In this document: piece by piece, positions 1-12,100 of the stretch
Layout of the letters: each line of letters begins with the position of its first letter
How positions within the stretch are numbered: the first letter of the stretch is position 1
Assembly: GCA_039545295.1 (NCBI GenBank)
Contig: BCIK01000001.1
Coordinates: 496,001-560,000, forward strand
Reading direction: 5' to 3'
DNA from: Udeniomyces pyricola
Taxonomy: Eukaryota; Basidiomycota; Tremellomycetes; Cystofilobasidiales; Mrakiaceae
DNA: 64,000 bases
Position numbers and translations under genes: made by a program
Notes under the pieces: model-generated
The model's input: the letters and a program-made list of their open reading frames with translations, nothing else
What the model was told of the DNA's origin: nothing
Databases searched by the model: none

Positions 1-1056
1 ATCGAAGCCGGACCCGACTTTGCCTTGAGCGAGACAGTGCGTGTACTGAGCGACATTGTGGACCAATTTGAGTTGGTCCAACGGGGAGAGAGTAGACTTA
101 ATGTCCGACGAAGAAGAGGCGGTGCGAAGGGGGGAAGACGACGGTTCGGAGGAAGGCGATGAAGCGGTCGAAGCGGTAAATGCACTAGGATCGACAGCTC
201 CGAGATGAAGGAGGAGAGCTGCGCAAAGGGAAGTAATGAGGGCAGCAGATGAGCCCAGCCCTGTCTTGTGAACGTTGGCTAGGGTGTCGTTGGTTGGGGA
301 GAATGGAGGAAGATGAGCTAGGGAGTCGAGAGACAGAGGCAGGGAGAGATCTTGAAGCTTGTTTAATCGCGCCCGGTGAAAGAGGTAGAGGAATGCGAGA
401 TGAGCATAGCGATGGATACAGGATGAAAAACAAACACGATAAAAGTAAAATAAAAACACGAGGAAGAAGACATAAGACAGTTGTCAATGAGTTTGAAAGT
501 CAGTTGGTTTCCAACAAAAAGGACACGTATAGGCTGGAACGAGATGCTGGACAAGGTCCAAGCTCCTCATCCGGCTTCTTTTCGCTTTCCAAGTAGAAAA
601 CGCTATGAGCCTCGATGCCATGTTCACCTGTTTCCTCTGACTGTAAAAATCGTTGTCTCCGGCGATGACAACCTCAAACGCGCCTCCTGCGTCGTCAAAC
701 GCCCGCTGGACGGCCTCAACCCCGAGCAGCTCCGCGGCGACGCGTAGAGTCTTGGCCAACGCGATGCGGACGAACTTGTTGGACCCGCCAGGGCCGGGTT
801 CCTCTTTGAGTTCCAAGACGTCGTGTTGAGAGGAGAGAGAGTAGGACCACTGGGCTTTGACAAATTGAGGGGATCGGACGAGGATAGACCGAGGGGTAGA
901 CGCTGGACTGGGAAGGTTGTCGATGGAGGTGTAGAAGCGAGAGGAGGAGGAGATGACGAGACCCTGATGGGCGGGATCAAGGACGAGGTAGCCGCCTGCG
1001 AGGAGGACCTTGCCTGGCGAGGAGACGGTTGTGGATGTTGAGTTGGGCAGGGACAT
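1..1056 (-). CDS. ERG8: Phosphomevalonate kinase, 3' part beyond window edge
   Basis: This cytosolic GHMP-family kinase turns mevalonate-5-phosphate into the 5-diphosphate in the mevalonate/ergosterol pathway. Visible exons are 1056..628 and 357..1, in phase across a 270-nt intron (donor GTGAAC). The 262 codons present cover the N-terminal half or so. Residues 10-30 carry the family start (SSPGKVLLAGGYLVL). The ATP-binding GHMP loop GLGSSAALITSL lies near residues 176-187. The conserved AQGKVGSGFD stretch sits exactly at the window edge. The ATG at 1056 is chosen because the PGKVLLAGGYLVL block follows 12 residues later. It is transcribed divergently from WBP1 with only 227 bp between the start codons. 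The C-terminal half is outside the window, so completeness cannot be judged. Identity is very secure. Confidence 0.93.
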
Positions 1057-1283
1057 GTGAGACGATGAAGAGGCGGGCGAGTTGCTGTATATATGCTGGT
1101 ATTATGTGGTAGCTGGTGCGTTATGTGAGGTACTAGATCCTGATAGATCCTAGAGGGCGTGCGTGTATGCCGACGCCACTGCTGTACTGCTATACTGCTG
1201 TACTGCTGCCCAGTTTCTTGTCCACCAACCAAATACCAACGCACCATATATATACACCAACGCCCACATCGTCCCATCCATAG
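1057..1283. promoter_or_regulatory. Shared divergent promoter of ERG8 and WBP1
   Basis: These 227 bp separate the start codons of two divergent genes, so both promoters must overlap here. The stretch at 1178..1208 repeats the word ACTGCT four times (ACTGCTG-TACTGCTA-TACTGCTG-TACTGCTG), followed at 1246..1255 by a TATATATA-like run on the WBP1 side. No known factor site is assigned. Confidence 0.5.
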
Positions 1284-3345
1284 ATGCGTCCCTTCTCATC
1301 GCTCCTCGCAGCAGCACTCCTGCTCACCTCAACCGCTCAAGCCAAAAGTTCTACAGGCGACCGCATCCTCGTCGCTCTCGAAAAGGGCCTCAACCAGGAT
1401 GACTATAGCATCTTCTGGCGATCGCTGCGGGGTCAGTCGCCCGCCTTTCACTCTCTCCCTTCCTCATCCAGCTTCCTCTCACTTTCCTCTCGGCTAGTCG
1501 CCACCGTTACGCATACATCCTCACAAGTCTATCCTTAACTCGACCTTTCTTCATGTTTCTCTCTATATCTGCATCTCCATCTAGAACGAGGATACGACCT
1601 CACATTCAAGAGCCCAAAGCAAGATTCGCCATCTCTCACCGCCTATGACGAGCGGTCGTTTGACCATGCCATCATCTTTGCTCCCAGCACCAAAGGTAAG
1701 TCTGCCGTCCATCAAGACTCTAAATGGAGCGAATGTCCTGGCAAGCATATACCTTGGCTCAAAGCTCACCGTATTTTGAACCCCCCCCCCCCAACCCACG
1801 TGTCGTGCTCATCGCTTTGCTCCATTCCGTGATTGCTTTCTCTTCAACCAATCCCCCTTTCTCGTCGTCATCTATGGATCTTACCCCTTCCAGCTTTTTC
1901 TCCCGATCTCACTCCGCAAGCTCTAGTGAAATACCTCTCTCTCCCATCGCCGGGTAACATCCTTATTGCTCTCTCGTCCAGCATCTCCGAGTTCAATCGG
2001 GACTTTGCGCGCGAATTCTCGCTCGAGTTCCAACCTTCCGACTCGTACCTCATCGACCATGCCAACTATATCCCTCTAGCCGACGCCCACGATAGCACGA
2101 CCCCGCATACTGCCGTTGGACTTCCTCTAGATGAATCTCTCGTCAAGAATTCGGCTGTCATCTCGGCCGAGACCCTTGCAGCCAACAATCCCATCCTCTA
2201 CCGCGGCGTGGCCCACACCGTTTCGTCGACATCGCCACTCCTGGTTCCTGTTCTGCATTCGGCCCGAACAGGCTACTCTGCCGAGCCAAGACTTGCCGAG
2301 GGACAAGACGACAGTCCCTACCCGAACGAGTTCCTGGCAGGCGGCAAGGCTGGCTTGGTTACTGGATTCCAAACGCTCGAGAACTCGCGCATCATGTTTG
2401 CTGGCAGCGTCGATCTGTTCTCCGACAAGTTTACCGCCGATGGCTTCGTCAACAACAGTGGCGTGTGAGTACTCTTGGTGCCTGATGTATCTCGGCGGGC
2501 TTATCCATGTGAACGGAGCCTATGGCCTAGGTCTTCCTTTCGAACCATCGGGCTGATCGTGATGGAATTGTTGAACACTTCAGGAAGCGAGCTTCTGGCA
2601 ACGCAGCATTCATCAAGGATATCACGTCGTGGACTTTCCAAGAGTCGGGCGTTATCCGAGTCCTCGAAGCAACTCACCACCGGCAGTCGGATTCGGAGGA
2701 GCGAGATGTTTACCGAATCAAGGACGACGTGGTATGTCACCGGTTCTCTGGTTCCCGTCGATCTTTGCTAGTCTTTTGGCTATAGACTAACGTATGGTAT
2801 GTATCTGATTCTTATTGTGTCACTCAGACCTACTCTCTTACACTTCAGACTTACCGATCGGAGGGAAACTCGTCCTCCTGGGTGCCAATCACGCTTGACG
2901 ACTTGCAGCTTGACTTCACTATGCTCGACCCTCATATTCGAGTCGACCTTGCCCCTGTTGCCGGTTCGGCTGTTGGGCAAAAGTACAGCGCTGACTTCAA
3001 GCTGCCTGATCGACACGGCGTCTTCAAGTTCCTTGTGGATTACAAGCGACCAGGGTGCGTTGCAATGGGAGCTTCGGCCTGCTGATGCAAAATCACGATG
3101 CCAACAATCCTTCTGATGCCTTTCTTTTTCTCTGTCTTGTCATGTTTCGTGGCCTCAGATGGTCGTACATTCACTCATCCCAGACTGTCTCCGTTGTCCC
3201 CTTCCGACACGATGAGTACCCGCGGTTCATCTTTGGTGCCTGGCCGTTTTACTCGGGCGCGGCGAGCACAACGGCAGCCTTCCTCGTCTTTGCTGCCGTT
3301 TGGCTCAGTCTCAAGAGCGAGAAAGTTGCGGCCAAGCAAGAGTAG
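1284..3345 (+). CDS. WBP1: Oligosaccharyltransferase 48 kDa subunit (WBP1/OST48)
   Basis: Subunit of the ER oligosaccharyltransferase that N-glycosylates Asn-X-Ser/Thr sites on nascent secretory proteins. Six exons: 1284..1431, 1585..1695, 1894..2464, 2584..2731, 2828..3054, 3159..3345. The phases close to give 463 residues, the usual family length. Residues 1-20 form a signal peptide ending ...STAQA. The lumenal domain follows with family motifs (RILVALEKG, ERGYDLTFKSP, NPILYRGVAH, IMFAGSVDLFSD, FKLPDRHGVFKF). One membrane span lies near the C-terminus (about residues 433-455), followed by a short lysine-rich cytosolic tail (SEKVAAKQE) that could act as an ER-retention signal. Intron 2 holds a run of ten C. 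Splice sites are canonical. Identity is very secure; the exact start of exon 2 is the least certain boundary. Confidence 0.93.
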
Positions 3346-3828
3346 CCTTTGGCGCGAGAAAAGTGGGTGAAGCCCGAGGCACTGTCGAAGGATGGAAGAC
3401 AGATGCGAGCAGAAGGGTGAAGATCAAGTCAAAAAAGCAAGAAGCGTTTCGACTAGTCGAAGTGTAGTTAGAATTAAATGGATCAACGAACGACATAGTA
3501 TACAGTATGGAAACTGAACGTGCATGACCCCATGTACGAGCTACAGTGTAAACTGAAGCCAAGCGCGAAAAAGAAATGCAGCGTCAAACGAGAGACAAAT
3601 GGGATTGATGATGCGGTGGGTAATTGATGAACTACAGGTGATGAGGCGATGACGAATGCGCAATATACATAGGAACTGTTGCTGAGCGCTGAGCGCTCAG
3701 GGTTGGTTTAAGATGCTGAACCGATCTCGAACCGATCGCGTTCTTCCGACAAGGACCGGTTTCGACCGTACTTTCGTCATCTACCGGCGACTACTTCACT
3801 CACTTCCTTTCCACCTTCCTTCCTTCCC
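3346..3828. other. Intergenic, WBP1 3' region and ISM1 promoter
   Basis: No gene seen. It would hold the WBP1 3' UTR and the promoter/leader of the next gene. It contains a perfect 9-bp inverted repeat at 3682..3700, listed separately. Confidence 0.6.
3682..3700. repeat. 9-bp perfect inverted repeat upstream of ISM1
   Basis: CTGAGCGCT and its exact reverse complement AGCGCTCAG are separated by one G. The palindrome lies 129 bp before the ISM1 start codon. It could bind a dimeric regulator or form a small hairpin in the leader; no factor is recognised. Confidence 0.55.
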
Positions 3829-4650
3829 ATGCTACTCGCTCGCCTTCCGCCTCCATTGCGGTCAGGCTCTATTCACCTTCCCCGCTCACGCCTCACTTTG
3901 CCTGGACTCTGCTCCATCCGGTCCTACGCCGCCTCGAACGATCAACAGCCCCACACAACTACAGACCCAAAGAAATACGCTCACACGCTCCTCCTACCAA
4001 AGGTTTCACCTGTGTCCAGTCCCCATGAACTCTCCAAAAAGTTTGCAAAGAAGACGATGGGCGATCTGTATCGGTGGCAGGTGCGTTGATGGATCTTGAT
4101 CAGATCAGGCTACCGAAGGTAGAGCGAAGGAAGTCCGGCTTGCGTCGCGCACCCCTTGATGATGTTTAGCCGATGTGACTACCTAGGCATACACTATCAG
4201 TTCTTTCGTGTTGATGTCGCTTTGGATTTTGGCTCATTGACAGTCCGAGAACAACAAGGGCAAGCGGTTCGTCCTCCTCGATGGACCTCCCTACGCCAAC
4301 GGCAACCTCCATCTAGGTGAGCGAGTGATGCTGTCCTGGCTGACGACCATCCGTCTGTTGCTAGGTTGTGATGACTGACCCCAAGAATCGGACTGTCTCA
4401 TGGCTTAGGTCACTCCCTTAACAAAGTCCTGAAGGACATCATCAACCGTTATCACGTTCTCCAGGGCAGACGAGTCGAGTGCGTTTCTCTGCTGGAGGCA
4501 TTCCGGAGCTCTTGATGATAGCTAACCGATTTGATCTTCTGGTTGTGCCGCCACTAACCGGGACATGGTTCCAGGTTTGTTCCTGGATGGGACTGTCATG
4601 GTCTCCCGATCGAGAACAAAGCCTTGACAGAGCTCGGTGTATGTTTGTTT

Positions 4651-4685
<35 letters not shown>

Positions 4686-7600
4686 TTTTCCTTCCGTCCG
4701 CCTCTGTTGCAATTCTGAGGATTGACGATCGTCTTACTTGATCTTTCCAACAGGCCAACTTTCACACGACCGAACCCAAGGCGATCAGGGAGGCCGCTGA
4801 GAAGCTCGCCCGTCGCGCTGTCGAAACCCAGAGAGAGGAGTTTGAGCTTCTCGGTGTTATGGCTGATTGGAGTACCGAGGGAACGTATCGAACATTAGGT
4901 GAGACACCGATTCATCAAATCCAAGTTTAACGGCTTGACGACTGATGTCAAAACGCTTTTTTGACGTAGACACCAAATACGAGGTGGAACAGCTCAAAAT
5001 CTTCCAGAAAATGGTCGAGAAAGGTACGGCTTCGCCCTCTATGTCTTTCTTGGGACTCATTCTTGGCCGTCGGGTCTTGAAGGGCTTGGTATTTACCGTT
5101 TCGATCCACCGACTCTCATCAGGCCTGATATATCGTCATCATCGCCCGTCATACTGGTCACCATCTTCTCGGACTGCTCTGGCTGAGGCAGAACTGACCT
5201 ACAACGATAATCATCGCTCCCAAAGCGTCTATGTCCGTTTCGACGTCGACAAGCCCAGTGAGAGTTTGCAGGATGCATTGAACACGAAGTTAGGCGGCGC
5301 CCCAGAGATCGGACTGGTTGCATGGACAACGACGGCGTGGAGTTTGGCGAGCAACCAGGTATGTTACTGTTCATACCTCTCCGTAGACTAGCCTGGAATT
5401 CGGCAACTGATGCCTTCATCAATCCATACAGGGTATCATGGTCAACTCTGAAGTTGAGTATGTCGCAGTCAAACGGACTGATGGAACCGTCTTGGTGGTT
5501 GCTGAGGAGCTACTGGGGCAACTCGAGGAGATCGTCGGGACCGAGTATGAGGTTCTCGCCAAGTTGCCAGGTTCGTGTACCTTGTTTCTTTTTTTTTCTT
5601 CTTTAGGTCATTCTGGTCTTTCTGTAAACTATCGCTTTTTCTTTGTCATCAAATACAAGGTCTTGCTGCATATTGACTTACGACCTTGTTCTCATCGTCT
5701 GTTACAGGTTCCTCCCTTGTTGGCACGACCTACACACCGCTCTTCCCATCGTCAACATCATCTCCTTCTTTGGCCGTCATCTCCGCTCCACACGTCACTG
5801 CCTCTTCCGGAACTGGCCTTGTCCATTGTGCTCCCGCTCATGGAGCTGAGGATTACGCTGCGTACAAGGCATCGATACCGTCGCCGTCGTCGTCCTCCGT
5901 CAGCTCGCTCCGTTGTCCGATTGATGACGATGGGCGATTTGTTGGCGTGGGACCCGGAGCAGAGAGCTTGGAAGGAATGGAGATCCTCAAAGGCGGGGGT
6001 AAGGCTATCATCTCGCTTGGAAAGGAAAGAGGATGGCTACTAGCCCAAAAGGAAATCAGACACAAATATCCTTACGATTGGAAATCGAAGCAACCGGTCA
6101 TTCTTCGGTACGTACCTGCTTTTGGACCTGTGCATGTCCTGATGTCTTGCTGTTCAACCACCAGGATCGTTCTGAATGTGCTAATACGCTTTTAATGTTG
6201 TAGAGCTACCCCACAATGGTTCGCCAATGTCGATGGTATCAAGGAGCAAGCCCTCGCGGCCCTCAAAGAAGTCAACTTCGTTCCTCCTTCTGGTGAACAA
6301 ACGATACTGGTCTTCACGACATTCAATAGTCAGGCGTCACTCAGTGACTTACTCTTGTTCTGGATTGCGACTTCTTTTTGAAAAAAAAAAAAACTTTCCC
6401 AGGTCAAAGCCGACTCGAGCAAACAGTCTCGTCTCGGTCCGAATGGTGCATCTCCCGACAACGGACCTGGGGTGTTCCCATTCCTGCTCTGTACCTTGCC
6501 GCTTCTCCCTCGTCCGGCTCGGATTCTCCTTTCCTTACACCCGATCCAGACGCCGCTCCTATCCTCACATCCGAATCTCTCGCCCATATCCTTCCTATTC
6601 TGGCCGAAAAAGGCATCTCGCATTGGTTTTCGGCGCCAATCGAAGAGTTCCTGCCACCATCGCTGCAGGGAGACGGCAAATCGTACGTCAAGGGAACGGA
6701 TACCATGGATGTTTGGTTTGACTCCGGCTCGGCTTGGACTCAGCTGAATCCTCGAGATAACGATCAGCCTCGGGCGGACGTCGTCCTTGAGGGTTCGGAC
6801 CAGCATCGCGGCTGGTTCCAGAGCTTACTCCTGACATGCATTGGCGCCGAGCTGGCTCAGGATCAGAAACCTGTCGCGCCTTATGGCACCGTGATCACCC
6901 ATGGCTTCATACTTGATGGAAAAAAGAACAAGATGAGCAAGAGCGATGGCAATGTCGTCAGTCCCGTCGGGGTTATCAAGGGAGATCAAAGCAAACGGGG
7001 TCCAGTAAGTCCATGTAGTTGCTTTTGTTTCACCAATTTTATTCATGGCTCCGTCTTGTCTGACTCATATGACCTTCGCTGCTCCGTTTAACCAGATGAA
7101 AAACGGCCTGGGGGCCGACGCTCTTCGAATGTGGGCCGCAACGGCAGACTACAAATCTGATGTATCGGTTGATGACAAGATCCTCATCACTGCTGCGTCG
7201 CGGCTGGATCGATACCGACGCCTCCTAAGGTATATGCTCGCTAACATGGACGATAAGACCAAAGATATCGGAGAGTACCCCAGAGAAGACTTGAGCATCG
7301 TTAGTCGTAGTTCTTCGCCCCACTTGGATATCGTGTCGATTTGGCGGATGGTATACCTTGATTGGCAGAGGGATGTGCTTACATAGACGGCTTATGCCGA
7401 TTTGCTCCATCGTGTTACTTACTCTCGTCTAGGCCGATCGATACGTTCTCGACCAACTTTATCAATACAATCTCAAGGTCCGCAAGTCGTACGAGACGTT
7501 CGCTTTCCACGAGGGTTCGTACATGATCCGAACAGAAAGTTCATTCGAATCAAGTTGAATTTGTTCTCACATCTGTGTGGCGTTATGGTTCTTTGTGTTC

Positions 7601-8701
7601 CATTTAGTCATCGACCAGACGACTCTGCTCCTCAATAATCTGTCCTCGATCTACTTTGCGTGCAGCAAGGACGCGCTGTACATGGAGAGAAGGGATCATG
7701 GGCCTCGCCAGGTTATCGCTTCAGTCTTCCGAGCTGTGCGTATACATGCTCCCGTCGACTCGATTGCTCCGTTTTCTTTTGAACGACCTCTCCCTCTCCT
7801 TTGAGATTTATGCGAGAACAATCTTGTTACCGTTCTCCTGCTGTCTTGTTTTAGGCCCTCGACGTTATTACGCAGTCGCTGGCACCCATCACGCCCTACT
7901 TTGTCGAAGACTTCCACTCGAACCGGATCGATCTGCCTCACCATAAATCTTCTGAACCTACTGTCACCTCAGCTTTCACTCGACCATGGCTTAACCCTCC
8001 CGAGAGCTGGAATGATGCGGAAGCACAGGTTGAGATGATCCATCTCATGAGCATCCAATCCAAGGTGTATTCGCTGTTCGATCAAAGAAAAGGCCAGACG
8101 GTCGAGGCACATCTCGAAATTTGTGTGGACTCGTCCAAGATTGCCGACACGTTGGTGAAACACCGTACGTTCATCTCCTCTTTTCAGGTACAGAAACGCC
8201 CGTTTCGTGCCTGATGTATCAGGCCAATTTTTCTATCACTCATACTGGTTGGGTTGCATGATGCTCTTCCAGATTCCATCTTGGCGCCCCTCTACGGAGT
8301 CTCGCACGTCACTCTACTCTCAACGCCTATCGATGAGCCCCAACCTTGGGAATATTCGACCTCTCTCTCGACAGGACGTATGTTTCTACCTTTTCTTTCC
8401 ATTGCCCCTCTGCGCGATTTTTCTTAGTTCTTTACTTTCCTTTGCAGCAGCTATCTTGCCTGACACTTTTGACTGACATCGTACCCTTATAAATACCCCC
8501 CTCCCTCTCTCCGCCCCGCCAGCCGACGAAGAAGCCAAAATCGGACTCCGCATCTTTCCTTCGTCCATGTCGAAATGCCCTCGGTGCTGGGTCTATTCAG
8601 CCCCACGCGAGAACATGCTCTGCGTACGATGCGAGGGCGTGATAAGAGATCGCGAGGTGGAGATGGGGGAGAGGGAGGAGGTGAAACCGATTGAGGGATA
8701 A
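3829..8701 (+). CDS. ISM1: Mitochondrial isoleucyl-tRNA synthetase
   Basis: Class I aminoacyl-tRNA synthetase that charges mitochondrial tRNA-Ile. Seventeen exons: 3829..4080, 4244..4316, 4409..4478, 4575..4638, 4754..4898, 4970..5023, 5123..5358, 5432..5570, 5708..6107, 6204..6292, 6403..7004, 7096..7350, 7433..7514, 7608..7735, 7855..8164, 8273..8377, 8523..8701. They close to 1,060 residues. An Arg/Leu/Ser-rich presequence (residues 1-36) indicates mitochondrial import. The HIGH-type motif is in GNLHLGHSLNK, followed by [13 protein letters not shown]. The editing domain has WTTTAWSL and FDSGSAW. The KMSKS loop reads KMSKSDGN. A bacterial-type C-terminal zinc finger is present (CPRCW ... 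CVRC). The bacterial-type architecture separates it from the cytosolic enzyme. Intron 4 contains about 30 consecutive T. Confidence 0.93.
4653..4682 (+). repeat. Poly-T tract in ISM1 intron 4
   Basis: A run of about 30 T lies inside the intron 4639..4753, between donor GTATGT and acceptor CAACAG. It is an intronic homopolymer whose length is prone to sequencing error; no function is implied. Confidence 0.8.
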
Positions 8702-9186
8702 AATGGTGACATGAACGGTTAGAAGACATTGATTGGAGGTCATAAATATATGGATTATATAACTGAGTATAAATTAGAATAAGAGGAAAGCTAGCAAGAC
8801 CGGACCAAACTAGAATCACGTTCAACCGAATGTCAAGAAACTCAGGGCTTGCCCCTTTCCCGTCTTCCACCATCAGCGTCCTGCCCTTCCCGTCTCCACC
8901 CTCCGCTATCTCTCTCCCCACATCGTCTCGATCGCCCTTCCCCTCTTATCCCCTGGATGCGACTGCTCTTCAGAGAGTGAGTTGACGCTACTAAAGACAA
9001 AAGAAAAACACACACCCGCCTTCCATCCATAGCTAAACCCTAGGCGGTCTTGTATCGCCTCGCCTCCCTCTTCCCCTCCTCCCCTTCCTGACATTACCCT
9101 CTTCCGACAAAGACCCTCACCCATCCTCTCCTTCAGCCGCTCGTTCGTGCTGCCTCCATCTTCTGCCTCGATCAGCGCCTTATCCG
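8702..9186. other. Intergenic, ISM1 3' region and BRF1 promoter
   Basis: No gene seen. The second half is strongly C/T-rich on the + strand (about 8860-9180), as is common for promoters and leaders in this window. Confidence 0.5.
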
Positions 9187-12100
9187 ATGGAATCTCCAAC
9201 ACTTGAACAAAATGCCAGGGGTAGGCCCTCTTCGCCCCACGTCCCAGATGCGGTTCATGGTTCAGTTCAAGTGGACTCATTCGCCAAACCGATCTGTGAG
9301 GCCTGTGGCTCGTCCGAGTTCATTCTTTCCGACACCGTCGGCGAGTCCGTCTGCGTCGAGTGCGGGACCGTTTCATCCAGACCACAAGTCCTCGTCAACA
9401 CTCAGATCGACGAGACTGGTCTCTGGTTCTTCGAAGGGACCAAGACGATCGATACCACTCATGGAGGCGGAACCCGACGAGCTCGAGGCATCCGCGGTAC
9501 GAACGACGACAACCGAACGATTGCTCAAGAAAACCGAGTCGTAAGTTGCCCTTACCACTTGTCCTTTGGAAGCCTTGTGGTGGAAGACACAGACGCAAGA
9601 AAAGAAAAGAAAAACGGTACTCTGGCCGGCAGTGAATGCGCGAGTGTGGGACCTGACGCGCTTGCCTTTGCCTGCTTGCTTGCTGCTCTCTCTGTTCCTT
9701 CCCTGGGCTTCTCTTATCAGAACCAAGCCAAGGCGCTCATTGCATCCCTCGCCCGCGTGTTCAACGTCCCTAATCTTGAAGAGCGTGCTTGTCACTACTA
9801 CATGCAGTCTGAGAACAGACGACGCATCATCCGCGACCGGATAAACTATGTTGCCGCTGCGTCACTCGCCCTCGTCATGAGAGACAAGAAGAGACCCGAT
9901 ACCCTCAGGGAAATTGCTGTACGTCCTTTTTTTCTATTCTGCTGTTGTTGAGACCATGCTAAAATACTGGTAACAGAGAAAGCCTCATGGTTGACATGGT
10001 TGCTCTTTCTCTCTTTGCTACCATTCTCGCCTGTCCAACAGCACGCTGCCGACCTCTCCCTCATCCGTCTCAGTCGAGTCTACGTTGTCCTTCAACAGGA
10101 ACTCGGAATCGGCATGACCGAAGTCGAGCCCGTCACCTACATCGAACGACACATCGTCCACCTCGCCGACATCTGCAAGGACCCCTCCAAGGCGGTCACC
10201 GATACCACCGTCTGGCATCAGACAACACCTGGCGGTCAGTACAAGGGCACCCTTGATTGGCTGAGATCGCTCGACATGAAGGACGTCCGATCTGTCGCCG
10301 TTCGACTCTCTGCATTTTTCTCCTCGATTCACATCTACCATGGTCGTCACGCCGTCATCGTCGCTGTCGCGATCGTCATCATGGCGCTCGAGAGCTCGTC
10401 CGGCGCCAAAGCGGGCAGACCGAGGCAGATTGCCGAAGAGATGTGCCGAGTCTACTCGGTCGCCAGCTGGACTGCTATGGAGAGGTATCGCGAGGGTCAA
10501 AAGGCGCTTCTTGATTGGTCCGAACAGCTCGAGGGCATCGATTTCAGCGTCCGAGAGTTGGATGAGATCCAGCCGGGCAAGCTGAAGCGAAGGATGTGCA
10601 AACGACTCGAGCTCGCTCTGATCACCAAAGACGTTCTCGACCAGGAAAGCTCGATCCGAGACAAACGTCTGCAGCTCGGTCTCTCGGCGCCTCCGCCGCT
10701 CACGGTTCAAAAGGTCTCGTCGGTTGCCTGCGAGTCTAAGCGAGCGGTATCGGCGTGGACGAGTACCGCCGTCACTGGAGACGAGGCGGCGGATGTTGGG
10801 GGCACTTGGGATGAGCTCGACGACGATGATGAGGACAGCGAGCTCGAGGACGATCCTGAGGCGGACCCCCTCGGACCCAGCGACCCAACCGAGCAGCCAT
10901 CTCCAACTGAAACCGGTCCAGCTGCCTCTGCCTCCACCTCCGCCGTACCGCCTGATCCCATCCTCGAACCTGCTGCCAATAGTGCCGTTACCGTCGCTAC
11001 CTCCATCCCCAGCGGAACTTCAACGAGCAACGCTCCCCACACAGTTTCCGCTAATCCCGCTGTAGTTTCCGATACGCCCATCCCTACCCAAAATCAAGCG
11101 CTCTCCTCCACCGCTTCCACGCTCGCTGCATCTCTCACGACCCCCTCCCTTCCTTCTGATAATATATCCCAATCTGCTCTCCCACTCGCATCTGATCTTG
11201 TCCCTGGCTCTTCCACTTCCGCTCGCCCTTCCAATGTCGCTTCCCCTTCTGCTTCGCCTACTGCTGGTCCATCTGTTTCTCCTGAGCTTCCTACATCATC
11301 ACTCCCGCCTCTCGACGAGGACGCATTCTTTGAGAGCGTGCTTTCCACCATCAGCACGTCTGGTGGTCAAGCCGGTCAGACTTCGTCTTCGGCCCTCGCC
11401 CTCCTCTCGCGTACGGCAGGGGCGCTTGAAAACCTTGACCCATCGACCGATCCATCCGCCCGGCCTGGTCCATCGCAACCTCCACTCTTCTTGCCCTCGT
11501 CTACCGCTGGGTCTACTATCGCCCCTTCTGTCACCGGTCACGCTGCTCCGTCCTCGAATGTTGGATACATGGCTCCGAGCCTCGCTAGCCTTGCCACTCT
11601 CGACGCCGCAGCGATCCAGGTCCGTTCCAACGCCAGGAACTGGACCCCAGCCATCGGTCGACTCACTCAACAGTTTGGTATCCCGCAAGATGACGAGATG
11701 ATGTCGACTATCTCGGGTCTCATCGACAACCCCAACTTTGGCGGCGACGTCTCGGGCACGTTCAAAAACACCGCTGACTCGGTTGGCATGCGACCGGCTC
11801 AGTACATGCGACACCGCCCAGGTGATTGGCTCCGAACGCATCCTTACCAGCACCTCAAGCCGGACATGCTCAAGTCCATTCGTCTCAAGGGCGAGGCCGA
11901 AACGGAGCTCGGTCATCTCATCCTCGCCGGGCACAACCATCACACCCTTCCACCTCACCTGGCTCCTCATTCGACCCTAGGCGTCATCGCGGCTCTGCGG
12001 GCGGGCGGTGCTGACGCTGTCGAGGACGACGAGCTCTTCATCGACGGCGAGCTCGAGGGTTACATGCGACCCGATACCGAGGTCGAGTTCGTGACGAAGC

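Noticed and set aside
4653..4682. Poly-T run as a possible RNA polymerase III terminator
   Set aside because: It is inside a well-supported ISM1 intron, and no tRNA-like A and B box pair is seen upstream.
10707..11081. Long antisense open frames across BRF1, for example Ser/Val-rich ones
   Set aside because: They mirror the biased codon content of the real coding strand and show no domain or start context.
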